From: a virus | Length of the DNA stretch: 59,971 bases | Virus record (IMG/VR): IMGVR_UViG_3300048556_000258 | Span: 1 to 59,971 of that record | Direction: 5' to 3' (one strand) | Part shown: one piece after another, positions 49,258 to 57,494 of the stretch | Layout of the letters: each line of letters begins with the position of its first letter | Numbering within the stretch: the stretch's first letter is position 1 | Program-made: the position numbers and the translations under genes | Notes under the pieces: generated by a model | What the model was told of the DNA's origin: nothing | What the model saw: only the letters and a program-made list of their open reading frames with translations | The model's database searches: none

Positions 49258-51673
49258 CTTGACCTCCTTGGTTGTTTTGTTGTTTTAGTAACTCACGTTC
49301 CATAGACGAATTAATCCTAGCTTGAGCTATACTCTCCGAACTCTGTATTCTCTTGTTAAACTGATCGTCTCTCTGCTGAACTTTCTTCTCTTCAAGACCT
49401 AGTTTAGCTCTATCTACCTGAGCGTCATTCTCTTCAGCCTGAGCCTTAACCTGTAACTCTTTCTCTTTCAACTGTACTAATGGATCAGGTCCCTGACCGC
49501 TTAGTTGGCCACTTAGAGCTTTCAGTTGTGACATACCTTCCGCAACATACTGAGCGGTCTTAGCTTCCATATCAATCATCTGCTCTTCTGATACGGCCTG
49601 TCCACCACTGGTTTGGATTAAGTCAACCGCAGCTCTCTCGCGAGCTCCAATCTTCACATGTTCCATTATATGTTTTTGAAGGGCTACCGCCATTTGTGGA
49701 GATTGAGCGACTAGAGGTGTGGATCCAAAAACCATGTGCGCCATTATATGCGCCTCGTGATCCTGCCCTTCAAAAGCTACTAATTTTATCTGATCCAAAA
49801 CATCTATGTTCTCTTGAGCTGGATCCTTTGGTATAGCCTCTGGCTCCGGTGTACGCTTCAAGATTCTGTCTATATCCCTTACGCCCAGCGCCTCGTACAT
49901 GTCTCTAAAAATCTCATACATGTTGTGCATGTCAGGAGCTGCTGTAGCTAACTGCATCTTAGTCTGAGCTAAAGATATGCGCTGGGCCTGACTGAAAACA
50001 TTCGGATTGGATACAGGTAATACATCTACCCTGTTATCAAAATCCTGCCTTCTAATACTGCTATCAACACCTGTTATACTATAAGGATATTCGTCAGGTA
50101 AAAACTCTGACATAACCTTAGATAACAACTTAAACTCAATCTTCATTGCATAATGTAAACGCTTGTGAACAGCAGACATGACCCGTGAGCCCTGTTCCAA
50201 CATCGCTATAGTTGTCCCAACAGCCGCACCTTGATTACCGTCGCCAACCTTTAAATCCGTAATCGTAGCAAATCGCTGTCCCGCATCAACCACAAAACCC
50301 AATAGACTCATTAAAGTCTGGTCAGGACCCTTAAAGGGTAAAGACATCAAACTCGCTTTTATATCACCACCCGGAGCATCTACATCTCTAAACTCTCCCG
50401 GTTGCAAGGGCTCGTCATCATCCCTGATCCGTAGGCCGCGGGCCTTGAAGCCTGCTGGTAAGTTCGACAACGTACCTGCATCAATCAACTGCCTTAATGC
50501 AGCAGTCGCGGTTCGCGATAAACCGCCAATAGTATGAATAAGTCCTAGTCCATAAAAACCAAATCCTGGAAGAAACTTGTAATGTACAAAATATTGTATC
50601 TTCGCTTTCTTCTCGTCATCTTCTTTGTAATTCCTGCGGATCGATAGTATCTGTCCATTATCCTGTGAAATAGTAACAATATAAGGAACTTTTATGCCTG
50701 TCGGCTCACCGTCCTCGTCTGTCTCTTCATAACCCTCAAGATCTAAATCAACATGACATTCTAATAAGGTACAGTCATAATCAATCTGTGATGGATACAT
50801 ACCATCAATTCTCTCAATCTCATCCGTTAAACTACCTGATTCGCTTTGGGCAGGTACCACAGGTATATCCCTATAAAATCCAGAAACTTGACGCTTTCTC
50901 AAATCATTTAAACTTAATTTTAAAACCTGTGTGATATTAGGACAAGTTTCCAGATCTGTAGTGTTGTACGGTACAATCAAATTCTCAGCGGGAACAAATT
51001 TACTGACAGCCCGCTCCAAATTCTCATCATAGTAAACCTTCTTGAAAGTACTACCCGCTAACGGTAAGTAAAATAACATCTGATCTAATTCAGGAGTATA
51101 CTCTTCCATAACACAGGTTATGTAATAATTCATAAACTCCTTTACTCGTTGAGCTTGATCCTCTTTTGCAGGAGTGCTCGATCCAAGCACAGTAGTTCGC
51201 ACGGGGCCAGTTGGGGGCAACAGCTCATTGAAGGCTTGGGCTTGGAACTGCGTCGCCGATTCCGCCAAAAGCGGGTGAGTAACCCCACTCGCACCTCTGA
51301 ATGGTTGTGATCTCTCTTCGTAGCTAAACCCAAGTAATTCCAAACCATTGGCGAAGGCATCTTCCCACTCCTGTCTACCACTCTTGTTCTCATCAAACTC
51401 ACCTGTAAGCTCACTCGCAATCCTGCCAAGTAAACCATCCGGCATCTCTTCAGCTAGGTTAGCATAGAAGTCTTCGGTAGTGCCGCGTTGATCCCGTGGC
51501 TCAAAATCAACAACAACACTACCATCATCTTCTTCCATAATCTCTACGTCTTCTGGGATAGGTCCCATGTCAAGACTATCTGGCATCTCTATTTCTACTT
51601 CAGCAGCTAACTCTTCTTCGTCCATCTGAGATGGGACACCCTCCATCATGCTGCCTATCGGTTCTCTTGCCAT
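49250..51673 (-). CDS. portal protein, P22-like
   Basis: An 807-residue portal, the size class of P22-type portals. The body carries N-G-L-E-L-L-G-F-S-Y-E-E-R, V-T-H-P-L-L-A-E-S-A-T-Q-F-Q-A-Q-A and the helical core L-I-D-A-G-T-L-S-N-L-P-A-G-F. The last 110 residues are a Gln/Lys/Glu coiled barrel-like tail. It forms the dodecameric ring through which DNA is packed and released. Good ribosome-binding site AAAAGGAGAATTAC. It sits two genes after terL on the same transcript. Confidence 0.9.
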   Translation of the reverse strand: MAREPIGSMMEGVPSQMDEEELAAEVEIEMPDSLDMGPIPEDVEIMEEDDGSVVVDFEPRDQRGTTEDFYANLAEEMPDGLLGRIASELTGEFDENKSGRQEWEDAFANGLELLGFSYEERSQPFRGASGVTHPLLAESATQFQAQAFNELLPPTGPVRTTVLGSSTPAKEDQAQRVKEFMNYYITCVMEEYTPELDQMLFYLPLAGSTFKKVYYDENLERAVSKFVPAENLIVPYNTTDLETCPNITQVLKLSLNDLRKRQVSGFYRDIPVVPAQSESGSLTDEIERIDGMYPSQIDYDCTLLECHVDLDLEGYEETDEDGEPTGIKVPYIVTISQDNGQILSIRRNYKEDDEKKAKIQYFVHYKFLPGFGFYGLGLIHTIGGLSRTATAALRQLIDAGTLSNLPAGFKARGLRIRDDDEPLQPGEFRDVDAPGGDIKASLMSLPFKGPDQTLMSLLGFVVDAGQRFATITDLKVGDGNQGAAVGTTIAMLEQGSRVMSAVHKRLHYAMKIEFKLLSKVMSEFLPDEYPYSITGVDSSIRRQDFDNRVDVLPVSNPNVFSQAQRISLAQTKMQLATAAPDMHNMYEIFRDMYEALGVRDIDRILKRTPEPEAIPKDPAQENIDVLDQIKLVAFEGQDHEAHIMAHMVFGSTPLVAQSPQMAVALQKHIMEHVKIGARERAAVDLIQTSGGQAVSEEQMIDMEAKTAQYVAEGMSQLKALSGQLSGQGPDPLVQLKEKELQVKAQAEENDAQVDRAKLGLEEKKVQQRDDQFNKRIQSSESIAQARINSSMERELLKQQNNQGGQGG

Positions 51674-51692
51674 GTAATTCTCCTTTTAGGTA

Positions 51693-53282
51693 CTATACCA
51701 CAGATTGTATATAATATTCAATGCCCCGTGGGCCACGGTTCATGTTTACCGCTTTTTCCTTCAAACTTACTACGCCGCCATCCTCCATCATAAAGTCTGG
51801 ATCATCAAACTTTTTAGGATCTTTTTTAGCCGCAGGACTTTGCAAAACCTTAGTGCTTCCCTTTGGTCTGTCTAATAACATTACATAGGAAAGATTACCG
51901 GTATCTTCATACTTGTTGACGTATGGTATATGTGTAAACCCTTCATCAGCCAACTCTCTTGAAAGTTTTTGCATAGCTTTTCTTATATCGTTATCGGAAA
52001 CATTGGGGCTTTCAAAATATAAATCATCTTTTGAAAATTTGTTGTTACTTAATCGTCCTAATTGATTAGCTTTAAAAAGATCTAATTCTTCTTCAGTAAA
52101 AGGTTTTTTGGTTGCAGGGTTTAAAAAAGGTTTACTTAAATCTGCTTTTAAAGGCACAGAGCCCCCAAGAGTTTCTTTATTGTCGGGCTTTATATCTCTT
52201 TTTTGTATGTCTTTAAGTATTTCATCAGCACTTTTACCTTCATATCTCTTGTTAAGATCCGGCATTATACCATAGTTTTTTGTGAAAAAACGATCAGAGG
52301 CCGCCTTGGGTGTAGACCCTACATGTGGGCCTAGGTCTAAATAAGGTAATTTATTTAAATCAAACTCTGTAAATCCCGGATCCATAGTGAAATGATACAC
52401 AGGTGTATCTATCTTACCAAAAGCAACAGCCTCTTTCATACCTTTTCTTTGATCTCCAATACCTCGAGCACCGGGAACTTCAGTTATTTTAGCATCACCC
52501 ACTGCTGCCTGTATCACATCCTTATAATCCTTACCTCCCTGAACAATAACATTATCATAGCCCTCTAAAGTATTTCTGATCCTATTCATTTGAGAAGCAT
52601 CTTGCTTAAACAACTCTGCTTTCTTAGGACTCATCTTGTCATTGTAATTTTCTATAGGAGTGTCCGCTCTTATCAAACCATGCTTGGCAGACATTATCGC
52701 TACGTCAACATCCGAAGGGACACCCATTGATTTTAAACTTTGAAACACGGGACCCAGATAACGGTCAATGGCTTCTTTATCCCCAACATCAGGACATTTT
52801 GTGTCACTACAAGATAAAACTAAAAGACGACGTCCTGACTTGTTTTCAGAACTGAATAAGCTACCTGAACCTAAGTTCAAATCATCTGGGACAGCAGACA
52901 CGCCTGACGTATCACCTTCCATCTTCATAACGCTAGAATCCACATCAGGACCTCCAGCTACAGCTGTCTTGGGTCCCAAATAAGGTATAAAACCCTCTAA
53001 CCCCTTTTTAGCTGCTTTGGCCGCAGGACCCACAATAGGTAACATACTTGCAACACCTAAAGTCGCTAAACCAGTACCTTTAGCAGCCTCTACAAAATCA
53101 TCGCTTGAAATCATTTTACCGCTTTGAGACAAAACTTCCGGCAGCTCGTATGCCGCTATAGCTTCCCCCGTGCCGGGTAAAAAAGATAAAGCATCATACG
53201 CATCTTCTATGGAAGTACCTTTTTTGTCCTTAGCCTCTAAACGAGATAAAACATCTCTATAAGTTTTTTGAGCCTCAGCCAT
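51693..53282 (-). CDS. DUF6884 + ADP-ribosyltransferase-like (polyvalent-type) protein
   Basis: A 529-residue protein with two enzyme-like modules. Residues about 152-262 match DUF6884/YaaA-like outlines: L-L-V-L-S-C-S-D-T-K-C, then I-M-S-A-K-H-G-L-I, then Y-N-D-K-M. Residues about 294-482 resemble phage ADP-ribosyltransferases: P-V-Y-H297-F-T, L-D-L-G-P-H-V-G-S-T, and G-F-T-H-I-P-Y-V-N-K-Y-E459-D-T-G-N-L-S-Y. H297 and E459 are the expected NAD-site residues. The C-terminus has M-E-D-G-G-V-V-S-L. The ATG at 53282 is chosen over a TTG at 53291. Its position between portal and terL suggests a virion-delivered effector. Confidence 0.65.
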   Translation of the reverse strand: MAEAQKTYRDVLSRLEAKDKKGTSIEDAYDALSFLPGTGEAIAAYELPEVLSQSGKMISSDDFVEAAKGTGLATLGVASMLPIVGPAAKAAKKGLEGFIPYLGPKTAVAGGPDVDSSVMKMEGDTSGVSAVPDDLNLGSGSLFSSENKSGRRLLVLSCSDTKCPDVGDKEAIDRYLGPVFQSLKSMGVPSDVDVAIMSAKHGLIRADTPIENYNDKMSPKKAELFKQDASQMNRIRNTLEGYDNVIVQGGKDYKDVIQAAVGDAKITEVPGARGIGDQRKGMKEAVAFGKIDTPVYHFTMDPGFTEFDLNKLPYLDLGPHVGSTPKAASDRFFTKNYGIMPDLNKRYEGKSADEILKDIQKRDIKPDNKETLGGSVPLKADLSKPFLNPATKKPFTEEELDLFKANQLGRLSNNKFSKDDLYFESPNVSDNDIRKAMQKLSRELADEGFTHIPYVNKYEDTGNLSYVMLLDRPKGSTKVLQSPAAKKDPKKFDDPDFMMEDGGVVSLKEKAVNMNRGPRGIEYYIQSVV

Positions 53283-54342
53283 CTCTTCCAAGAACCTGTG
53301 CTAACTGGGCCATGAGCCGTGGGTCGCGGGATTGGGTTACACCACCTTGTTTCATGATGCGGTTCATTACCAACATGTTTCTGTCAGCAGGTATCTCCTG
53401 CATCTCAACTGTTGTCTTTTTCATTAAACTAGATACACCGCCACCGTCGGCGAAAAGTTTAGGTTCCTCTGAAATATTAAACACTCCTTGCATAGGGGAC
53501 CCTGCATTAGGGTCTGAAGGACCTTTAGCTAAAGCGGCCTGTATTCTAGCGTTCTCTTCTGGACTTTTTATATCTCGTTGTTGTTGCCTACCTAAAGCTT
53601 GCTCGTAAGTCATTTCAGGTGAAACGCCTAAAGTAGGTCTTGCACTTTGAAATTCAAGAGCAGGGTTTGACAAAGAATAAGTATCTGGTCCAAAGTTAGA
53701 TAAAAAAGGCAGTCTATTGAGCGTAAAGTCAGGCTGCGGTCTATCGTAATCTTGAGGTTTAGGAAAACCATTAGGAAATAAGTTAGTTTTAACGGGTCTT
53801 GCCATTGTATCTTTTATTTTCATAGGTCCAAAAACGCTTTGACCACCCGTGTCGACCCCACCTAAATTAAATCTTTCAGAGGCCATTTGATGAATTTCAT
53901 CAATAAAAGGATCTACTTGATTCTGGTCTATGACTTCACTCAAAAATTGACGATAAGAGTCTAAGGGTCCACTACCCCCATGAGAGCTTATCTGTCCTAG
54001 CATAGCTAATCCGCCTTCTCTCATATAAACTTTATCAGATTGAGGTGTACTTAATATTCCAGAAGGATCCGCCAATCCGCCTTCCGACTCGCTACCACCG
54101 AACTCTAAAAACTTTCTTCTTATTTCATCCATAGGTTCTGCAAATTCTTCAGGAGCAGTTGTCGTATCTTGGCCTAAGGAGTCTAACGCATAAGGATCCT
54201 CTTCTAACATCCTTATGATTTCATCAGGACCCATATCATCTATATTCTGGTTCTCCATCATATACTGGTCACCAAAATCTGTACTACTGTCAAAAATAGG
54301 AATGTCGTCTTTAGTTGCGTTGCGTACTACACTATCAGCCAT
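53275..54342 (-). CDS. virion-associated protein of unknown function, 355 aa
   Basis: A 355-residue acidic, largely disordered protein. The ATG at 54342 (MADSVVR) follows GAGGTGAAC. It contains four of the recurring G-G motifs: M-R-E-G-G-L-A, N-L-G-G-V-D, F-A-D-G-G-G-V-S and M-K-Q-G-G-V-T. No catalytic motif is seen. It lies between terL and the DUF6884-ART gene, whose start it overlaps by 8 bases. Possibly an internal head protein. Confidence 0.6.
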   Translation of the reverse strand: MADSVVRNATKDDIPIFDSSTDFGDQYMMENQNIDDMGPDEIIRMLEEDPYALDSLGQDTTTAPEEFAEPMDEIRRKFLEFGGSESEGGLADPSGILSTPQSDKVYMREGGLAMLGQISSHGGSGPLDSYRQFLSEVIDQNQVDPFIDEIHQMASERFNLGGVDTGGQSVFGPMKIKDTMARPVKTNLFPNGFPKPQDYDRPQPDFTLNRLPFLSNFGPDTYSLSNPALEFQSARPTLGVSPEMTYEQALGRQQQRDIKSPEENARIQAALAKGPSDPNAGSPMQGVFNISEEPKLFADGGGVSSLMKKTTVEMQEIPADRNMLVMNRIMKQGGVTQSRDPRLMAQLAQVLGRDG

Positions 54343-54349
54343 GTTCACC

Positions 54350-55804
54350 TCAATAATAAGCCCTTACTTGAGCTGACCCGTCGCCTTCTTCCCAATCATC
54401 GCTTGGCAACTGTACAAAATTACCCTGACGATAACGCATTAAGGCTTGTGTCATGCTATCCACAAGGTCATCATACTCTCCATTTGGAAAAGCTGCAACC
54501 TCTTCTATCATCTCGTCTGCAAAAGTTTCGTCAGGGACCCAAACCATCCCTGCCTCAAACAAAGGAGATACAGAATGTAATCTTGACACTTTATCATTAC
54601 CTTTACTCGGTGTAAAGTTAACAACAGGTATACCCATATTACGCAATTCATGCGTCAAAGGCAGACCCGTAGCCTTAGCTTCTATAATTACTGTCTCGGG
54701 GTCCCAATAATTATATTGCTCCATAGCAACATTCTTCAATTCTGGGAAATCCCACCTGTCTTTTATGCTATCTAACAATATTAAAGCAGGTTGACCCCCT
54801 ATTTCCTCCGGATAAAACACTCCCCACGTTGTTATAGCACTAAAGTCAGCCGTTTCACGCTTTGAAAACGCCGTATCGTAGCTCTGAATGACATATTGTA
54901 GGTTTGGGACACTCTTTTTCTCCCACCTCTTCCACCATTCTCGCTTAATTATCGCATTTTCTTCACCAGTAGGCTGCTGCTGGTACTGAGCATTCCATTT
55001 ACTGGGCGGAATAGACGCTTTTACCGCCGTTAAATCGTCCAAACTCCAATATTCTGGCCAACAAGGTTCCCCACTATCAAAAATAGCAGGTAATTCCACT
55101 ATCTCCCATTGATCCGCTAGGGGATCCTTTGCCATCGAGCGCACCAACTGGCCCGTCAAGTCCTTCTCTGACCATCTTGTCTGTACTAAAACTATACTTC
55201 CACCAGGCTGGAGCCTCTGTCGGGGGCCCCCTGTGTACCAATCCCAAGCATCTTCAAAACCATTGTTACTCATAGCCGTTTGTTCAGAGTGAGGATCATC
55301 TATTATAACTAAATCACCACCACGACCCGCTAAGTTTGAGCCAACACCCACCGCATAATACATACCACCCTTATTTGTATCCCATCTTCCTGACGCTTTA
55401 CTATCTACCGCCAAGCTTACATCTGGGAATACCGTCTTAAACTCATCTGTTTCAATAAGGTTCTTGACCTTTCTGCCAAAATTAACAGCGAGTTCTGTCG
55501 TGTGTGTCGCTTGAATGATCTTCATGTTCGGACTACGGCCCATCATCCACGCAGGGAACAGGAAAGATGCAAACTCAGACTTCGTGTGTCTAGGGGCCAT
55601 GTTGATTATTAATCTTTTAAGTTCCCCACGAGCAACTCTTTCTAGTTTTTCTGCAATTATTTCGTGATGTCTTCCTTGAATAAAACTCGGCCAGATACTT
55701 TTTACAAAACTTAAAAATGTATTTTGGCACTCCTCGTTCTTTTCTAACTGAGCTAGTCTTAGTTCAAGTTTGAGGATCCTTTCGTTTTGTATTCTACCAT
55801 CCAT
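54350..55804 (-). CDS. terL: terminase large subunit
   Basis: A 484-residue packaging motor. The ATPase half has a deviant Walker A, M-A-P-R-H-T-K-S (69-76), and Walker B D-L-V-I-I-D-D (164-170). The nuclease half has S-Y-D310-T-A, D320, V-I-I-E375-A-K and D-D-L-V-D449, the RNase H-like acidic set. The ATG follows AAGGGACCCCTAC. It is the first gene of a long transcript that continues through the portal and lysis genes. A TCGCATA-type promoter element lies just upstream. Confidence 0.95.
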   Translation of the reverse strand: MDGRIQNERILKLELRLAQLEKNEECQNTFLSFVKSIWPSFIQGRHHEIIAEKLERVARGELKRLIINMAPRHTKSEFASFLFPAWMMGRSPNMKIIQATHTTELAVNFGRKVKNLIETDEFKTVFPDVSLAVDSKASGRWDTNKGGMYYAVGVGSNLAGRGGDLVIIDDPHSEQTAMSNNGFEDAWDWYTGGPRQRLQPGGSIVLVQTRWSEKDLTGQLVRSMAKDPLADQWEIVELPAIFDSGEPCWPEYWSLDDLTAVKASIPPSKWNAQYQQQPTGEENAIIKREWWKRWEKKSVPNLQYVIQSYDTAFSKRETADFSAITTWGVFYPEEIGGQPALILLDSIKDRWDFPELKNVAMEQYNYWDPETVIIEAKATGLPLTHELRNMGIPVVNFTPSKGNDKVSRLHSVSPLFEAGMVWVPDETFADEMIEEVAAFPNGEYDDLVDSMTQALMRYRQGNFVQLPSDDWEEGDGSAQVRAYY

Positions 55805-55825
55805 GTAGGGGTCCCTTATATAAAA

Positions 55826-55838
55826 TTTATATGCGATT
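55826..55838 (-). promoter_or_regulatory. terL promoter element with TCGCATA motif
   Basis: On the minus strand A-A-A-T-C-G-C-A-T-A-T-A-A-A: TATAAA (55826-55831) directly follows TCGCA, as in the promoters at 695 and 6293. No good -35 box is seen at 17-18 bases, so an activator may be needed. It is 22 bases from the terL start codon. Confidence 0.5.
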
Positions 55839-56036
55839 TATGGGTTATTATAATATAGTTAACGACTATATCAAATTATTTATAATTGTTTGTGAAAAAC
55901 TTAGCCCTTGCCCTCGGGCCCAAAATCGCGGGCGTCTGATTTTTTTTAATAAAATCTTTATTTTTGGGCTACGTTTTAGCCTCTATTGGATAGGGTACCT
56001 TAACCGTTTTTAATTGTATTTTCCCCGCTGATCTTC

Positions 56037-56218
56037 GCCGTTGCCCCGTTGATCGTTGTTTTTTTTGCCGTCCTGATGTCTTGTGGATCTTGTCAGCTGG
56101 TCGGCGGGGCTTAGATCTTTTACAGCTGGTTAACGGGGCTTAAAACGTGGGCTTTTGTCTGGTGCGTTCGTCGTTATTTGCTCCAGCTCCGCCAGCTGGT
56201 GCCGTTGCCCCGTTGATC
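56037..56218 (+). repeat. 18-bp direct repeat in the non-coding region
   Basis: GCCGTTGCCCCGTTGATC is found exactly at 56037-56054 and 56201-56218, followed each time by one variable base and TTGT. A shorter relative, CCCCGCTGATC, stands at 56023-56033. Confidence 0.8.
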
Positions 56219-56264
56219 CTTGTATAATGTTCCGTAGTTCATACGTTTTAAATCATGTCTGAGC

Positions 56265-56310
56265 GCCTGCGGTGGGCTTATTTAACTATTTAATACTAAG
56301 ATCCGCAGGC
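56265..56310. repeat. 8-bp inverted repeat with 30-base spacer
   Basis: GCCTGCGG (56265-56272) and CCGCAGGC (56303-56310) are perfect complements separated by an AT-rich stretch. It directly precedes the terminator at 56313-56338. It could form a large stem-loop or a protein-binding site. Confidence 0.55.
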
Positions 56311-56312
56311 AT

Positions 56313-56338
56313 AAAAAAAGCCCCGCTTAACGGGGCTT
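56313..56338 (-). terminator. rho-independent terminator of the right-end genes
   Basis: AAGCCCCG (56318-56325), loop CTTAA, CGGGGCTT (56331-56338). On the minus strand the stem runs into TTTTTTTA. It ends transcription of the 56361-56954 genes before the non-coding region. Confidence 0.85.
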
Positions 56339-56360
56339 AAATCGTCTTTAAATAGGGGCT

Positions 56361-56477
56361 TTAGTTTATACGTTCAGCAATTAACAAAAGAAAAATAGCA
56401 AAAGCAAAACATATTGGAATGAATAAAAATTCAATTAAATAAATAAAAAACTTTCTAATTTTTAAATAAATCTTCAT
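56361..56477 (-). CDS. small hydrophobic membrane peptide, 38 aa
   Basis: A 38-residue ORF. A basic start (M-K-I-Y-L-K-I-R-K) precedes a transmembrane helix of about 25 residues rich in Phe, Ile and Leu and a short polar end (A-E-R-I-N). The ATG follows GGAGATCTAAAAC, within which lies the stop of the upstream gene. Such peptides can disturb or sense membranes; its role is unknown. Confidence 0.55.
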   Translation of the reverse strand: MKIYLKIRKFFIYLIEFLFIPICFAFAIFLLLIAERIN

Positions 56478-56480
56478 GTT

Positions 56481-56954
56481 TTAGATCTCCAAAAAATGAA
56501 AGTTGAAACAATCCCAAATAATATTTTTTAATCTTTTAGATTGTGAAATTATAGAAGCTCCATCATACCAATCATTATAGTGATATTCAATTCTATTTAA
56601 TCCGTCTTTTGGATTATAAAAAATCCTAAACTCATCACTAGGACCGCCCCAAGATAATTGCCAGCGGTGAAAACTTTCTTTCTGATCTTCAAAAGTTCCC
56701 GCCTCTACATAATCAAAACAAAGCCCGTATTGATCAACAAAATCTAAAAAATTATCATACTGATTTAATTCAAGGTCTTTAATTGTTTTAAAGTATTTAG
56801 ATTTATATTTATCGTTAATACTGCAGAAAGTATTAATTTCTTTTTGATCTTCATTTAAATACATTTCAGCTATTATTAAATCATCCCAGCGATCTCTATA
56901 ATTTGGGTGCACTAAATCAATACATTTTAGCTTTCTATTTTCAGTTTTTAACAT
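56481..56954 (-). CDS. hypothetical protein, 157 aa
   Basis: A 157-residue acidic, aromatic-rich protein. The segment F-H-R-W-Q-L-S-W-G-G-P-S-D-E-F-R-I-F and then R-I-E-Y-H-Y-N-D-W-Y-D-G-A looks like a conserved domain of phage and plasmid accessory proteins, but I cannot assign a function. It has a ribosome-binding site TAGGAGATT and is preceded by a motif-bearing promoter region and a terminator. Confidence 0.7.
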   Translation of the reverse strand: MLKTENRKLKCIDLVHPNYRDRWDDLIIAEMYLNEDQKEINTFCSINDKYKSKYFKTIKDLELNQYDNFLDFVDQYGLCFDYVEAGTFEDQKESFHRWQLSWGGPSDEFRIFYNPKDGLNRIEYHYNDWYDGASIISQSKRLKNIIWDCFNFHFLEI

Positions 56955-56968
56955 GGTTTTAATCTCCT

Positions 56969-57000
56969 ATTAATTAAAGTTATCTCATAATATTGCATAC
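56969..57000 (-). promoter_or_regulatory. promoter region with degenerate TCGCATA motif
   Basis: TATTGCATA at 56991-56999 on the plus strand is a one-mismatch form of the repeated motif. It stands in the same place relative to the gene start as the copies at 57421 and 59458, about 40 bases upstream. A TTAAAGTTAT segment is shared with the region at 57411-57416. Confidence 0.4.
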
Positions 57001-57013
57001 TTTATACAAAAAG

Positions 57014-57041
57014 AAAAGCCCCGCCAGCTGGTAGGGCTTTT
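57014..57041 (-). terminator. terminator with CAGCTG in its loop
   Basis: AAAAGCCC (57014-57021) pairs with GGGCTTTT (57034-57041); the 12-base loop contains CCAGCTGG. It can work in both directions. An extra palindrome, AAGAGCAGCTCTT, lies at 57047-57059, just after the stop of the 106-residue gene. Confidence 0.7.
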
Positions 57042-57065
57042 ATAAAAAGAGCAGCTCTTAATATT

Positions 57066-57386
57066 TTAATCAAATACAATCACATTTAAACCCGCTTCAT
57101 TTAAATTATTTTTAAGCTTGTTAATATTTAACTGGTTTGGGTTATCTTCAAAAGCTTCCCTATTTGATTTTTTAAAGTTATTAATTTGTTCTTCATTCAA
57201 ATCATTTAAAGAGGGGTTGTCTTCTAACTCCTCTTCATAAAATTGGTTTTCATTTGTATCGTCTATTAAAGTTATTGTAGAAACAAACCCGCCAAAATAA
57301 TCCTTATGAATATCTATAATTTTTTTGAGCTCTTCATGTGATATCTTGGGGCCTTTACTTGCCACGTCTAATATAAACCTTGCCAT
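57066..57386 (-). CDS. hypothetical protein, 106 aa
   Basis: A 106-residue acidic protein. The first half is a compact alpha/beta part (I-S-H-E-E-L-K-K-I-I-D-I-H-K-D-Y-F-G-G-F), the second half is Asn/Glu/Lys-rich and perhaps flexible, ending in a hydrophobic strand (L-N-V-I-V-F-D). A ribosome-binding site TAGGAGAAAT precedes the ATG. It forms its own unit between two terminators. No family recognised. Confidence 0.65.
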   Translation of the reverse strand: MARFILDVASKGPKISHEELKKIIDIHKDYFGGFVSTITLIDDTNENQFYEEELEDNPSLNDLNEEQINNFKKSNREAFEDNPNQLNINKLKNNLNEAGLNVIVFD

Positions 57387-57420
57387 TTTTATTTCTCCTA
57401 TTTGTTAAAGTTATATAGTT

Positions 57421-57429
57421 TATCGCATA
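57421..57429. promoter_or_regulatory. TATCGCATA motif upstream of the 106-residue gene
   Basis: An exact TATCGCATA. On the minus strand it reads GTATGCGATAAACTATATAAC, with TATAAC as a likely -10 box about 14 bases beyond TATGCGA, the same layout as at 58690-58718. The -35 region (TTGGGG) is poor. Confidence 0.5.
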
Positions 57430-57445
57430 CTTCCCCCAAAAAGAA

Positions 57446-57469
57446 AAGCCCCGTATCTCTACGGGGCTT
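57446..57469 (-). terminator. rho-independent terminator after the DUF932 gene
   Basis: AAGCCCCGT (57446-57454), loop ATCTCT, ACGGGGCTT (57461-57469). On the minus strand it is followed by TTCTTTTTGG. It lies 26 bases after the DUF932 stop codon. Confidence 0.85.
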
Positions 57470-57494
57470 AAATCGGCTTTAAATGTATAAAAAT

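Larger units (their letters stand above)
55839..56360. other. repeat-rich non-coding region
   Basis: No convincing gene on either strand over about 520 bases. The left part is AT-rich with a GC-rich patch near 55905-55935. From 56020 it contains repeated short blocks, CCCCG[CT]TGATC, CAGCTGGT and CGGGGCTTA, then an 8-bp inverted repeat and a terminator. The blocks look like broken copies of the local terminators. A packaging site or replication origin is possible, but nothing proves it. Confidence 0.6.
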
